Shown here: in pieces, positions 17,684 to 25,910 of the stretch | Position numbering within the stretch: the first letter of the stretch is position 1 | How the letters are laid out: the number at the start of each line of letters is the position of its first letter | Source: Ramlibacter sp. | Lineage (GTDB): Bacteria > Pseudomonadota > Gammaproteobacteria > Burkholderiales > Burkholderiaceae_C | Assembly: GCA_029237735.1 (NCBI GenBank) | Contig: JAQZBU010000042.1 | Span: 1-50,581 of the forward strand | Direction: 5' to 3' | DNA length: 50,581 nucleotides | Made by a program: the position numbers and the translations under genes | Notes under the pieces: model-generated | The model's input: the letters and a program-made list of their open reading frames with translations, nothing else | What the model was told of the DNA's origin: nothing | The model's database searches: none

Positions 17684-18166
17684 ATGAATCAGCTCCATGC
17701 ACTCGACAAGCTCGACAAGGCCATCCTGCGCCTCCTGCAGCAAAACGGCCGAGAGACATACGACGTCATCGGCGAGCAGGTCGGCCTGTCGTCCAGCGCC
17801 GTGTTGCGGCGGGTCAAGCGCCTGGAGGAAGCCGGCGTGATCGATCGCTACGTGGCCCTCGTCAAGCCTGAGGCAGTGGGCTTGGGGCTGACGGCCTACC
17901 TCAACGTTCGGCTCGAAAAGCACACCGAGACGCACAAGCGCAACCCAATGGACGTTTTTCGCGTGAGCGTCCAGGCTTGGCCCGAGGTCGTGGAGTGCGC
18001 CTCGCTCACCGGCGAGATGGATTACCTGCTCCGTGTCGTGGTGCAGGATATGGCGCACTACAGCCGTTTCATCATGGACACGCTACTCAAGCATCCCAGC
18101 GTGCAGGACTGCAAGACGAGCTTCGTGCTTGACCGGGTGAAGGCCACCACGGCCTTACCTGTATAG
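17684..18166 (+). CDS. Lrp/AsnC-family transcriptional regulator
   Basis: 160 residues. An N-terminal HTH (about 8-60: LDKLDKAILRLLQQNGRETY...VGLSSSAVLRRVKRLEEAGVI) is followed by an AsnC ligand-binding RAM domain with 'SLTGEMDYLLRV'. This is the standard length. It is divergent from hpd-phhA, the arrangement seen where such a regulator senses phenylalanine or tyrosine and activates their breakdown; the ligand itself is inferred. It autoregulates in most family members. Confidence 0.93.
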   Translation: MNQLHALDKLDKAILRLLQQNGRETYDVIGEQVGLSSSAVLRRVKRLEEAGVIDRYVALVKPEAVGLGLTAYLNVRLEKHTETHKRNPMDVFRVSVQAWPEVVECASLTGEMDYLLRVVVQDMAHYSRFIMDTLLKHPSVQDCKTSFVLDRVKATTALPV

Positions 18167-18182
18167 ATCAAAGGCCTTATAC

Positions 18183-18201
18183 CGCTTCTAATATAGAAGC
18201 G
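18183..18201. repeat. Inverted repeat after lrp-type gene (possible terminator or operator)
   Basis: Perfect 8-bp stem CGCTTCTA - ATA - TAGAAGCG, 17 bases after the regulator stop, followed by TCATTTATT. The weak T-tract makes it a poor but possible terminator. Confidence 0.55.
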
Positions 18202-18322
18202 TCATTTATTAGGCAACATTGACATATTGTCGACAAAGTCTTGTTTAGGTAGAACTACCTGACGAGTGGTTTTCAGACTTATACGACTTGGGTTACTGAG
18301 GGAAAGCCCTTAAATTGAAGGC
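18202..18322 (+). promoter_or_regulatory. AT-rich leader of the GNAT gene with two palindromes
   Basis: Clearly AT-richer than its surroundings. It holds TTGACA (18219-18224), a perfect 10-bp palindrome TTGTCGACAA (18227-18236) and the dyad AGGTAG-AA-CTACCT (18247-18260). TATACG near 18280 is the best -10 candidate but has no well-spaced -35. The dyads probably bind a regulator of the GNAT gene; none can be named. Confidence 0.5.
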
Positions 18323-18979
18323 ATGACTGAAAACCCAGAGGTCAGTAAACACTCCGTGGTGGTGCCGATCCGATCGATCGGCCCCAGCCATCGCGAGCGC
18401 ATCGCCGCCCACTTGATGGGGCTGGACGAGCACGACCGTTACCTTCGCTTCGGATACTCCGCCACGGATGAGCAGATCAAGCGCTACGTCGACGGCCTGG
18501 ACTTCGATCGCGATGACATCTTCGGCATCTACAACCGCAAGCTCGAATTGATCGCGATGGCGCACCTCGCGTTCTCGACCGACCCAGATCACGTGGAATG
18601 CGCCGAGTTCGGCGTGTCCGTGCTTAAGAAGGCGCGGGGCCGGCGTTACGGCTCGCGACTGTTCGAGCGCGCCGTCATGCATGCGCGCAACGAAGGCATC
18701 GAGCTGCTCTTCATCCACGCGCTCACCGAAAACACGGCCATGATCAAGATCGCCCGCAATGCCGGCGCTTCTATCGAGCGGATCGGTTCGGAAACCGATG
18801 CCTATCTGCGGCTGCCGCCGGCGACGCTCGACAGCCGGATGAGCGAGCTGTTCGAAGAGCAGCTGGCGCAAACCGACTATCGGCTGAAAGCCCAAGCGAA
18901 GAGCTTCTGGGCCTTCCTCACCGGCGTGCAGGAAGTACGTCGGGGCGTGCAAGACGCTCGCCACAAGTCCAGCGGCTGA
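18323..18979 (+). CDS. GNAT-family N-acetyltransferase
   Basis: 218 residues. The acetyl-CoA-binding core is 'EFGVSVLKKARGRRYGSRLFERAVMHAR' (about residues 94-121), with the R-G-R-R-Y-G pyrophosphate loop, followed by a beta-strand 'LLFIHALTENTAMIKIARNAG' typical of GNAT motif B. The N-terminal 'HLMGLDEHDRYLRFGY' is shared with a group of stand-alone proteobacterial GNATs. The C-terminal 50 residues are an extra helical tail. Substrate unknown. It has its own AT-rich leader and is separated by 89 bases from corC. Confidence 0.86.
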   Translation: MTENPEVSKHSVVVPIRSIGPSHRERIAAHLMGLDEHDRYLRFGYSATDEQIKRYVDGLDFDRDDIFGIYNRKLELIAMAHLAFSTDPDHVECAEFGVSVLKKARGRRYGSRLFERAVMHARNEGIELLFIHALTENTAMIKIARNAGASIERIGSETDAYLRLPPATLDSRMSELFEEQLAQTDYRLKAQAKSFWAFLTGVQEVRRGVQDARHKSSG

Positions 18980-19068
18980 GCACGCAAGGCGGCGTGTCCC
19001 GGGGCGAGCCGACCTTTTCCGCTATCCTATCGGTCCCCCCACTACCGCACGTCCTGCATCCCAAGGCT

Positions 19069-19926
19069 GTGTCCGACCCGCACCCTGCGCGAGCTTCCGA
19101 AAAGGAAGACAAGCGCACTTTTCTGCAGAAGATCGCCGAGTTCATCCACCCAGGACCGGACTCCCGGGCCGAGCTGATCGAGACGCTCGCCGACGCCGAG
19201 GACAACGACATCATCGGAGCCGAATCCCGTGTCATGCTCGAAGGCGTGATCCGGATGGCCGACCTGACGGCCGGCGACGTCATGGTCGCGGCGCCCCGGA
19301 TGGACATGCTCAACATCGATTCGCCGCACGACGAGATCCTCGGGCTGGTCATCGACACCGCCCACTCGCGCTTTCCGGTGTATGAAGGCGATCGCGAGAA
19401 CATCATCGGCATCCTGCTCGCCAAGGACCTGCTCAAGCTTCAGCGCGCGCCCGAGCTGAACATCCGCGCACTGTTGCGCCCGCCGGTGTTCATCCCGGAG
19501 ACCAAGGGCCTGAACGATTTGCTGCGCGAGTTTCGCGGCACGCGCAACCACCTGGCCATCGTGGTAGACGAGTTCGGCCGCATCGCCGGGCTCGTCACCA
19601 TCGAGGACGTGCTCGAGCAGATCGTGGGCGAGATCGAGGACGAGTTCGACATCGAAGACAACGAAGGCGACATCTTCGGCCTGGCAGACCGCACCTACCG
19701 CGTGAGCGGCGACACCGCCATCGAGCGCGTCAGCGAAGCCTTCGGCGTCACGCTATCGCCCACCGACGCCGAGCAGGATTTCGACACCATCGGCGGCCTC
19801 ATCGCGCACGAGATGGGCCATGTACCCAAGCGCGGCGAGCACTTCACGCTGGCCGGTCTCAACTTCGTGGTGCTGCACACCAAGGGCGGAGCTGTGCGCT
19901 GGTTCAAGGTGTCGCCAAAAACATGA
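19069..19926 (+). CDS. corC: CorC/HlyC family CBS-domain protein (YbeX-like)
   Basis: 285 residues from the GTG at 19069, giving the N-terminus MSDPHPARASEKEDKR usual for this family in Burkholderiales. It has two CBS domains (about 70-190, including 'AGDVMVAAPRMDM' and 'HLAIVVDEFGRIAGLVTIEDVLEQIVGEIEDEFD') and a CorC_HlyC C-terminal domain (about 200-285). It has no membrane DUF21 domain. YbeX-type proteins are linked to magnesium/cobalt efflux and to ribosome maturation. It precedes lnt as in E. coli and many proteobacteria. Confidence 0.93.
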   Translation: MSDPHPARASEKEDKRTFLQKIAEFIHPGPDSRAELIETLADAEDNDIIGAESRVMLEGVIRMADLTAGDVMVAAPRMDMLNIDSPHDEILGLVIDTAHSRFPVYEGDRENIIGILLAKDLLKLQRAPELNIRALLRPPVFIPETKGLNDLLREFRGTRNHLAIVVDEFGRIAGLVTIEDVLEQIVGEIEDEFDIEDNEGDIFGLADRTYRVSGDTAIERVSEAFGVTLSPTDAEQDFDTIGGLIAHEMGHVPKRGEHFTLAGLNFVVLHTKGGAVRWFKVSPKT

Positions 19927-20010
19927 GCACCCCCCCGAAGCGGCCTGCGGCCGCCTCCCCCCCCAGGGGGCGCCACCAGCGGCCCGGCGAAGCCGGTTCC
20001 GCGGTGGCCC
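19927..20010 (+). repeat. GC-rich dispersed intergenic element (Comamonadaceae type)
   Basis: The 84 bases between corC and lnt consist of C/G runs and nested inverted repeats: CGGCC-tgc-GGCCG, CCCCC...GGGGG, then 'gcggcccggcgaagccggtt' and 'ccgcggtggccc'. I recall near-identical elements after genes in Acidovorax, Variovorax and Ramlibacter genomes; this is memory, not a search. It may fold as a terminator-like RNA within the corC-lnt message. Confidence 0.65.
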
Positions 20011-20017
20011 ACGACTG

Positions 20018-21544
20018 ATGCGTCTCTTCGCGATTGCGTTGGTCGCCGGTTTGTTCCAGGCCGCGTCTATCGCGGCGCCGTGGAACGGCGAGCCGCAATG
20101 GTGGCTGCAACTGCTGTCGCTCGCGGCGCTCGCCTGGGCGGTGCAGCAGGCGCCCTCCTGGAAGCAGGCGGGGCTGCTGGGCTGGTTGTTCGCGACGGCG
20201 TGGCTTTGCGGCACGTTCTGGTGGCTCTACATCTCCATGCATGTCTACGGAGGGCTGCCATCGGTGCTGGCTGCCATCGCAGTGCTGGGGCTCGCCGCTT
20301 TCCTTTCCACGTATTACGCAGCGGCGTGCGCAATTTTCATAAGGCTGGATGGGCAGAGCGGCATCGTGCGCGCTTTGCTCTTCGCGGGGTTGTGGACCTT
20401 CGCCGAACTGGCGCGCGTGACCTGGTTCACCGGTTTCCCCTGGGGTGCCGGCGGCTACGCGCATGTGGACGGGCCGCTTTCCGTGCTCGCGCCCTGGGTC
20501 GGCGTGCACGGCATCGGCCTGGCCGCGGCGCTGCTGGCCTTCTCACTCTCACTTCTGGGGCGGCGCGAAATGCTGCGCTCCTGGGGGTACTGGCTGGCCA
20601 TGGTGGGCGCGGCAGGGTTGCTCGCCGCCTGCAACATGGCATCGGTGCCCCGTGAAAGCGAAACGACGCAGCCGCGCCTTCCGGTCGCGTTGCTCCAGGG
20701 CAATATCCCCCAGGACGAAAAGTTCGAGGGGGGCACTGGCATTCCGATCGCCCTGGAGTGGTACGGCCGGCAGATGCAGGCGAGCCAGGCCGCGCTCGTG
20801 GTGCTTCCGGAGACCGCCATCCCGGTGCTGCCGCAGCAATTGCCCGCCGGTTATCTCGATGCCATGCGCCAACGCTTCGCAACAGGTGCGCAAGCCGCCC
20901 TTGTCGGCATCCCGCTGGGCAGCTTCGAGGAGGGCTATACCAACTCCGTGATCGGCTTCAAGCCGGGCGCAGAGCCCTACCGGTTCGACAAGCATCACCT
21001 CGTGCCATTTGGTGAGTTCATCCCGCCGCTGTTCAAGTGGTTTACGCGGATGATGAACATTCCCCTGGGTGACTTCAACCGCGGGCCCATCGGCCAGCCG
21101 GCCTTCGAGTGGCAGGGCCAGCGGCTCGCGCCCAACATCTGCTACGAGGACTTGTTCGGCGAGGAACTCGCTGCGGGCTTCACCAACCCGGGTTCGGCGC
21201 CAACGATTCTCGTCAACGTCAGCAACATCGCCTGGTTCGGCAACTCGGTCGCCATCGACCAGCACCTGCAGATCAGCCGCATGCGCGCTCTCGAATTCGA
21301 GCGCCCGATGATCCGTGCCACCAATACGGGCGCCACCGTGATCATCGACCACCGTGGCCGGGTGACTCATTCCCTGCCGCGGCACACGCGCGGAGTGCTC
21401 AGCGGCGAAGTCGAGGGGCGCAGCACGATCACTCCCTACGCCTGGTGGGTGTCGCGGCTGGGGCTCTGGCCCTTCTGGCTTGCCGCGCTGGCCGTCGTCG
21501 CGACTGCGGCCTGGCGCCGAAAGAGGGCGGTTACTGCGATGTGA
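20018..21544 (+). CDS. lnt: Apolipoprotein N-acyltransferase
   Basis: 508 residues. An inner-membrane enzyme that adds the third acyl chain to lipoproteins. Six or so hydrophobic segments (about 1-210) precede a periplasmic nitrilase domain, and a final membrane helix follows (about 480-500). The catalytic triad is Glu265 (LPETAIP), Lys325 ([12 protein letters not shown]) and Cys375 (NICYEDLF). The ATG at 20018 fits the first membrane helix. It follows corC across the GC-rich element. Confidence 0.96.
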   Translation: MRLFAIALVAGLFQAASIAAPWNGEPQWWLQLLSLAALAWAVQQAPSWKQAGLLGWLFATAWLCGTFWWLYISMHVYGGLPSVLAAIAVLGLAAFLSTYYAAACAIFIRLDGQSGIVRALLFAGLWTFAELARVTWFTGFPWGAGGYAHVDGPLSVLAPWVGVHGIGLAAALLAFSLSLLGRREMLRSWGYWLAMVGAAGLLAACNMASVPRESETTQPRLPVALLQGNIPQDEKFEGGTGIPIALEWYGRQMQASQAALVVLPETAIPVLPQQLPAGYLDAMRQRFATGAQAALVGIPLGSFEEGYTNSVIGFKPGAEPYRFDKHHLVPFGEFIPPLFKWFTRMMNIPLGDFNRGPIGQPAFEWQGQRLAPNICYEDLFGEELAAGFTNPGSAPTILVNVSNIAWFGNSVAIDQHLQISRMRALEFERPMIRATNTGATVIIDHRGRVTHSLPRHTRGVLSGEVEGRSTITPYAWWVSRLGLWPFWLAALAVVATAAWRRKRAVTAM

Positions 21545-21590
21545 CACTCGCGGGCCCGTAAAATCAGCGGTTTCCCTCGTGCGCGGCCCC

Positions 21591-22514
21591 ATGTTGACCT
21601 TCCAGCAAATCATCCTGAAATTGCAGTCCTATTGGGACGGGCATGGCTGCGCCCTGCTCCAGCCCTACGACATGGAGGTCGGGGCTGGCACCTCGCACAC
21701 GGCCACCTTCCTGCGCGCCCTGGGCCCGGAGCCCTGGAAAGCGGCGTATGTCCAGCCCAGTCGCCGCCCCAAGGACGGCCGCTACGGCGAGAATCCCAAT
21801 CGCCTACAGCATTACTACCAATACCAGGTGGTGCTCAAGCCCGCGCCCTCGAACATCCTGGAGCTGTACCTCGGCTCGCTGCAGGCCCTGGGCTTCGACC
21901 TGAAGAAAAACGACATCCGCTTCGTCGAGGACGATTGGGAGAACCCCACTCTCGGCGCCTGGGGCCTGGGCTGGGAAGTCTGGCTCAACGGCATGGAAGT
22001 CACCCAGTTCACCTACTTCCAGCAGGTCGGCGGCATCGACTGCAAGCCGATCACCGGCGAGATCACCTATGGCCTGGAGCGCCTGGCCATGTACCTGCAG
22101 GGCGTGGACAACGTCTACAACCTGAAGTGGACCGAAGAGCTCAGCTACGGCGACGTGTACCTGCAGAACGAAAAGGAACAATCGGCCTACAACTTCGAGC
22201 ACAGCGACGCCGAGTTTCTCTTCACCGCATTCGGCGCGCACGAGAAGCAGGCCAAATACCTGATGGAACAGCAACTCGCGCTGCCGGCCTACGAGCAGGT
22301 GCTCAAGGCGGCGCACAGCTTCAATCTGCTGGACGCGCGCGGCGCGATCAGCGTGACCGAGCGCGCCGCCTACATCGGCCGCATCCGCAACCTCGCGCGT
22401 GCCGTCGCGCAGAGTTATTACGACAGCCGCGAGCGACTGGGCTTTCCGATGGCGCCGCGCGAATGGGTCGATCAGATCTCGAAAAAGGGCGAACCCGTCA
22501 GTGCCACTGCGTAA
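21591..22514 (+). CDS. glyQ: Glycine--tRNA ligase, alpha subunit
   Basis: 307 residues, the normal alpha-subunit length. It catalyses glycyl adenylate and tRNA-Gly charging together with GlyS. Conserved segments include '[17 protein letters not shown]', '[14 protein letters not shown]', '[12 protein letters not shown]' and '[15 protein letters not shown]' (class II motif 3). The ATG at 21591 is the family start. TAAAAT at 21559-21564 is a candidate -10, without a clear -35. Unusually, glyS does not follow directly: a toxin-antitoxin pair lies between. Confidence 0.97.
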   Translation: MLTFQQIILKLQSYWDGHGCALLQPYDMEVGAGTSHTATFLRALGPEPWKAAYVQPSRRPKDGRYGENPNRLQHYYQYQVVLKPAPSNILELYLGSLQALGFDLKKNDIRFVEDDWENPTLGAWGLGWEVWLNGMEVTQFTYFQQVGGIDCKPITGEITYGLERLAMYLQGVDNVYNLKWTEELSYGDVYLQNEKEQSAYNFEHSDAEFLFTAFGAHEKQAKYLMEQQLALPAYEQVLKAAHSFNLLDARGAISVTERAAYIGRIRNLARAVAQSYYDSRERLGFPMAPREWVDQISKKGEPVSATA

Positions 22515-22533
22515 CCGCTGAACGCGCCGATGC

Positions 22534-22559
22534 TATAATGTAGATACATGTCTCTACAT
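22534..22559 (+). promoter_or_regulatory. Promoter -10 overlapped by toxin-antitoxin operator
   Basis: A consensus TATAAT at 22534-22539 overlaps a perfect inverted repeat ATGTAGA (22538-22544) - 8 bases - TCTACAT (22553-22559). A dyad covering the -10 and start site is the usual autorepression operator of AbrB-type antitoxins. The -35 region ('gtaacc') is weak. It lies 20 bases after glyQ. Confidence 0.72.
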
Positions 22560-22571
22560 TGGACAAAGACC

Positions 22572-22823
22572 ATGGAATTGCAGGTAGGAAGATGGGGCAA
22601 CAGCCTGGCGCTTCGCTTGCCAGCCGAATTGGCGCGTCAGTTGCACATCACGGAAGGGGCACTGCTGGATGTCTCGGTGGAGCCGACAGGGGTGGCAACG
22701 CTCAAGCCCGCGCGTACAAAGTTCGACAAAGCCGCCTACATGCGGGAAGTGCGGGCCTTGACGGAAGGCAAGCCGATCACGCCGTCGGTGATTCGCGAAA
22801 TGCGCGACGGCGCCCGCTATTGA
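22572..22823 (+). CDS. vapB: AbrB/MazE-like antitoxin (VapB type)
   Basis: 83 residues. The N-terminal swapped-hairpin DNA-binding domain reads MELQVGRWGNSLALRLPAEL...GALLDVSVE, the AbrB/MazE/SpoVT fold; the C-terminal half (45-83) should wrap the toxin. The ATG at 22572 is preferred because the upstream ATG at 22548 sits inside the operator, at the likely transcription start. It precedes a PIN toxin gene by 11 bases, so the pair is of VapBC type. It should repress its own promoter through the dyad at 22538-22559. Confidence 0.88.
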   Translation: MELQVGRWGNSLALRLPAELARQLHITEGALLDVSVEPTGVATLKPARTKFDKAAYMREVRALTEGKPITPSVIREMRDGARY

Positions 22824-22834
22824 CCTTTCAGGCG

Positions 22835-23269
22835 ATGAACGACTTGATCTACGTCGATACCAGCGTTTGGATCGCGCAACATACGCCAGAGACGCACACG
22901 CAGGCGATCAACGACTGGTTTGAAGCGGCGGATGTAGAGGCCATCGTCTGCTCGGATTGGGTCAAGACCGAATATGCCAGCGGCCTTGCCATCAAGCGAA
23001 GGCGGGGCGACATTGACGAGGCCGCCTTCGATGGGGCGCACCGCAAGTTCGCGCGCTTGTGCGAGGCGGGGCCGCACTGGATCGAAGTATTGCGGGATGA
23101 CTTTCTCGTAGCCGCAAAGCTCTGTGGCGACCCGGCGCACAGCTTGCGCGGCGGCGACGCGCTGCACCTCGCGGTGGCGATGCGCGCAGGGTGCAAAAGC
23201 CTCCTCTCATTGGACAACTTACTCAACCGCAACGCAACTGCCTGCGGTTTGCTGGCGATTCAGGTATGA
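22835..23269 (+). CDS. vapC: PIN-domain toxin (VapC-like ribonuclease)
   Basis: 144 residues. The acidic PIN residues are all present: Asp8 (IYVDTSVWIA), Glu46 (TEYASGL), Asp108 (GGDALHLA) and Asp127 (LLSLDNLL), so the nuclease should be active. VapC toxins cleave tRNA or rRNA; this one's target is unknown. The stop overlaps the glyS ATG as ATGA, so glyS translation is coupled to toxin translation. A TTG at 22820 could extend the protein five residues and overlap vapB. Base composition is lower in GC than in glyQ. Confidence 0.9.
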   Translation: MNDLIYVDTSVWIAQHTPETHTQAINDWFEAADVEAIVCSDWVKTEYASGLAIKRRRGDIDEAAFDGAHRKFARLCEAGPHWIEVLRDDFLVAAKLCGDPAHSLRGGDALHLAVAMRAGCKSLLSLDNLLNRNATACGLLAIQV

Positions 23270-25332
23270 CGGACACACAAAATCTTCTTGTCGAACTGTT
23301 TGTGGAGGAACTGCCGCCCAAGGCGCTGAAGAAGCTGGGCGAGGCGTTCGCGGGAGTGCTGTTGGAGCAGCTCAAGGAGCGGGGCCTGGCGAACCCGACG
23401 TCCGTCCTTACTTCTTTCGCTTCTCCGCGACGACTGGCTGCTCACATCACGGAAGTAGTTTCTCAGGCAGCGGACCACGAGGTCGTGCAAAAGCTGGTGC
23501 CATTAAGTGTAGGGATTAAGGACGGTAAACCAACGGATGCCCTTCGGAAGCGCCTTGCAAAAGAGGGGCGAGAGCACCTCGCCGATCTTTGGCCGAATGC
23601 ACAGGTTGGCCCTGACAAGCTCGTAGTGCAAGGCGACGGCAAGGCAGAAGCAATCTACCTGCGAGGTCTTGCTGTAGGCCAGACTTTGGGTGTGGGGCTT
23701 GAATCGGCGATTGAAGAGAGCCTGGCCAGGCTTCCGATTCCCAAGGTCATGACTTACCAGCTGGCCGACGGGTGGACGGACGTGAAATTCGTTCGTCCTG
23801 CGCACCGCTTGATCGCGTTGCACGGCTCGACGGTTATTGGGATTGAGGTGCTGGGGCTACAAGCGTCAAACATGACCGAGGGGCACCGGTTTGAGTCGAG
23901 CACCCAGGCGTTTGCGATTCGGAACGCTGATAGCTATGAGGAACAGATGCAGAGCCAGGGCTCTGTCATCCCATCATTCGAAGCACGTCGCGCCGAAATC
24001 GTCGGGCAGCTCGCCAAGGCGGCGGCCCAGGTCGGCGGCGGGGTGAAGGCCATCGAGGACGACGCGCTGCTCGACGAAGTGACGGCGCTGGTCGAGCGGC
24101 CGAACGTGCTCACCTGCGAGTTCGAGCGCGAATTCCTCGAAGTGCCGCAGGAGTGCCTGATCCTCACGATGAAGGCCAACCAGAAGTACTTCCCCCTGCT
24201 GGACGCCAATGGCAAGCTCACCAACAAGTTCCTCGTCGTGAGCAACATCAGCCCCGCGGACGCGAGCGCGGTGATCGGCGGCAATGAACGCGTGGTGCGC
24301 CCGCGCCTGGCCGACGCCAAGTTCTTCTTCGACCAGGACCGCAAGAAGACGCTCGAGTCGCGCGTTGCCGGCCTGGCCAAGGTCGTGTACCACAACAAGC
24401 TCGGCACGCAGGGCGAGCGCGTGGAGCGTGTGCGGGCCATCGCGAAGGTGATCGGCGCGCAGCTGGGAAGCGACACGCTGGCGGCGCATGCCGACCGGGC
24501 CGCGCACCTTGCCAAGGCCGACCTGGTCACCGACATGGTGGGCGAGTTCCCCGAACTGCAGGGCACGATGGGACGCTACTACGCGCTCAACGACGGCCTG
24601 GGCCAGGAGATCGCGGACGCGATCGAGGACCATTACAAGCCGCGCTTCGCCGGTGACACCCTGCCTCGCAGCCGCACCGGCATCGCAGTCGCGCTGGCCG
24701 ACAAGCTCGAGACGCTGGGCGGCCTGTTCGCCATCGGCCAGCTGCCCACCGGCGACAAGGACCCGTTCGCGTTGCGCCGCCACGCCCTCGGTATCGTGCG
24801 CATGCTCATGGAAGAAGATTTGCCCCTGTCGCTGCGCGAATTGATCGCCGAGTCGCTGGGGCTGTTTCCGCAGGCCACCGAACAGACGACAGTCCAGCTC
24901 ACCGATTTCATCTACGAGCGCCTGGCCGGCTCCCTGCGCGAGCAGGGCTACAGCGCGCAGGAAGTAGACGCCGTCCTCGCGCTGCGTCCGCAGCGCCTGG
25001 GCGATGTCGCCAAACGGCTCGCGGCCGTTCGCGCCTTCGCCGCGCTGCCGGAAGCGCCCGCGCTGGCCGCCGCCAACAAGCGCATCGGCAACATCTTGAA
25101 GAAAGCCGAGGGCGGCGCCGTGGATCCGCATGTGAGCGAGGTGCTGCTCAAGGAGCCCGCCGAGCAGGCGCTGTTCGCGAGCATGCGCGACGTCACGCCG
25201 CGGGCCGGCAAGCAGTTCGAAGCCGGCGACTACACCGCATCGCTGCAGACGCTGGCAGCACTGCGCGCGCCCGTGGATGCCTTCTTCGACGACGTGATGG
25301 TCCTCTCGCCTGGCTACTTGAGTACACCATGA
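23266..25332 (+). CDS. glyS: Glycine--tRNA ligase, beta subunit (codon-usage mosaic)
   Basis: 688 residues, normal length and intact. The N-terminal 'LLVELFVEELPPKALKKLGEAF' and the body 'MKANQKYFPLLDANGKLTNKFLVVSNI' are GlyS, and the C-terminal tRNA-binding region (about 580-688) is present. The gene is a mosaic: by my count about 78 of roughly 200 codons between 23401 and 23997 end in A or T, against about 6 of the next 100. The 5' third therefore resembles the toxin-antitoxin pair in composition, the rest the host. The ATG at 23266 overlaps the vapC stop; the gmhB start overlaps this stop. Confidence 0.96.
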   Translation: MTDTQNLLVELFVEELPPKALKKLGEAFAGVLLEQLKERGLANPTSVLTSFASPRRLAAHITEVVSQAADHEVVQKLVPLSVGIKDGKPTDALRKRLAKEGREHLADLWPNAQVGPDKLVVQGDGKAEAIYLRGLAVGQTLGVGLESAIEESLARLPIPKVMTYQLADGWTDVKFVRPAHRLIALHGSTVIGIEVLGLQASNMTEGHRFESSTQAFAIRNADSYEEQMQSQGSVIPSFEARRAEIVGQLAKAAAQVGGGVKAIEDDALLDEVTALVERPNVLTCEFEREFLEVPQECLILTMKANQKYFPLLDANGKLTNKFLVVSNISPADASAVIGGNERVVRPRLADAKFFFDQDRKKTLESRVAGLAKVVYHNKLGTQGERVERVRAIAKVIGAQLGSDTLAAHADRAAHLAKADLVTDMVGEFPELQGTMGRYYALNDGLGQEIADAIEDHYKPRFAGDTLPRSRTGIAVALADKLETLGGLFAIGQLPTGDKDPFALRRHALGIVRMLMEEDLPLSLRELIAESLGLFPQATEQTTVQLTDFIYERLAGSLREQGYSAQEVDAVLALRPQRLGDVAKRLAAVRAFAALPEAPALAAANKRIGNILKKAEGGAVDPHVSEVLLKEPAEQALFASMRDVTPRAGKQFEAGDYTASLQTLAALRAPVDAFFDDVMVLSPGYLSTP

Positions 25333-25901
25333 TGAAGCTCGTCATCCTCGACCGTGACGGAACGATCAACGCTGACAGCGACGAGTACATCAAGTCGCCC
25401 GAGGAATGGACCCCTCTGCCGGGCGCACTCGAAGCAATCGCACGCCTGAACCACGCCGGCTGGCACACGGTGATCGCCTCCAACCAGTCGGGCCTCGGGC
25501 GCGGCCTTTTCGATGTCGCATCGCTCAATGCCATGCACGCGAAGATGCACAAGCTGCTGTCCGCGCAGGGTGGCCGCATCGACGCGGTCTTCTACTGCCC
25601 GCACAGCCCCGACGAGGGGTGTCTATGCCGCAAGCCGCTGCCCGGCCTCTTCGAGCAGATCGGCGACCGCTTCGGCGTCGACCTCAAGGGCACGCCGGTG
25701 GTGGGCGATGGCCTGCGTGACCTGCAGGCCGGCGTGGCTGCCGGCTGCGAGCCGCACCTGGTGCTCACCGGCAAGGGAGCGGAGTTTCGCGGCCGGCCGC
25801 TGCCGGGCACCTTTCCGGCGAACACGCGCGTGCATGAAGATCTTGGCGCGTTCGCCGACTGGCTGATCGCGCGCTCTGCCGTGCCCCGGGCGCCGACCTA
25901 G
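25329..25901 (+). CDS. gmhB: D-glycero-beta-D-manno-heptose-1,7-bisphosphate 7-phosphatase
   Basis: 190 residues. A HAD-family phosphatase in ADP-heptose synthesis for LPS core. The nucleophile motif is LDRDGT (Asp8, Asp10), 'IASNQSGLGRG' is motif II, and 'CPHSPDEGCLCRKP' is the Cys/His zinc site that marks GmhB; 'VVGDGLRDL' supplies the last acidic residues. It starts ATGATG, overlapping the glyS stop; either Met could start. GmhB followed by plsC after glyS is a common betaproteobacterial order. Confidence 0.95.
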   Translation: MMKLVILDRDGTINADSDEYIKSPEEWTPLPGALEAIARLNHAGWHTVIASNQSGLGRGLFDVASLNAMHAKMHKLLSAQGGRIDAVFYCPHSPDEGCLCRKPLPGLFEQIGDRFGVDLKGTPVVGDGLRDLQAGVAAGCEPHLVLTGKGAEFRGRPLPGTFPANTRVHEDLGAFADWLIARSAVPRAPT

Positions 25902-25910
25902 CCGAAGCGC

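Noticed and set aside
22548..22571. Upstream ATG at 22548 as the antitoxin start
   Set aside because: It lies 9 bases after the -10 box and inside the operator dyad; only a leaderless message could use it.
22572..23269. MazEF module
   Set aside because: The antitoxin has a MazE/AbrB-type fold, but the toxin carries the four acidic residues of a PIN nuclease and not the MazF/CcdB fold, so the pair is of VapBC type.
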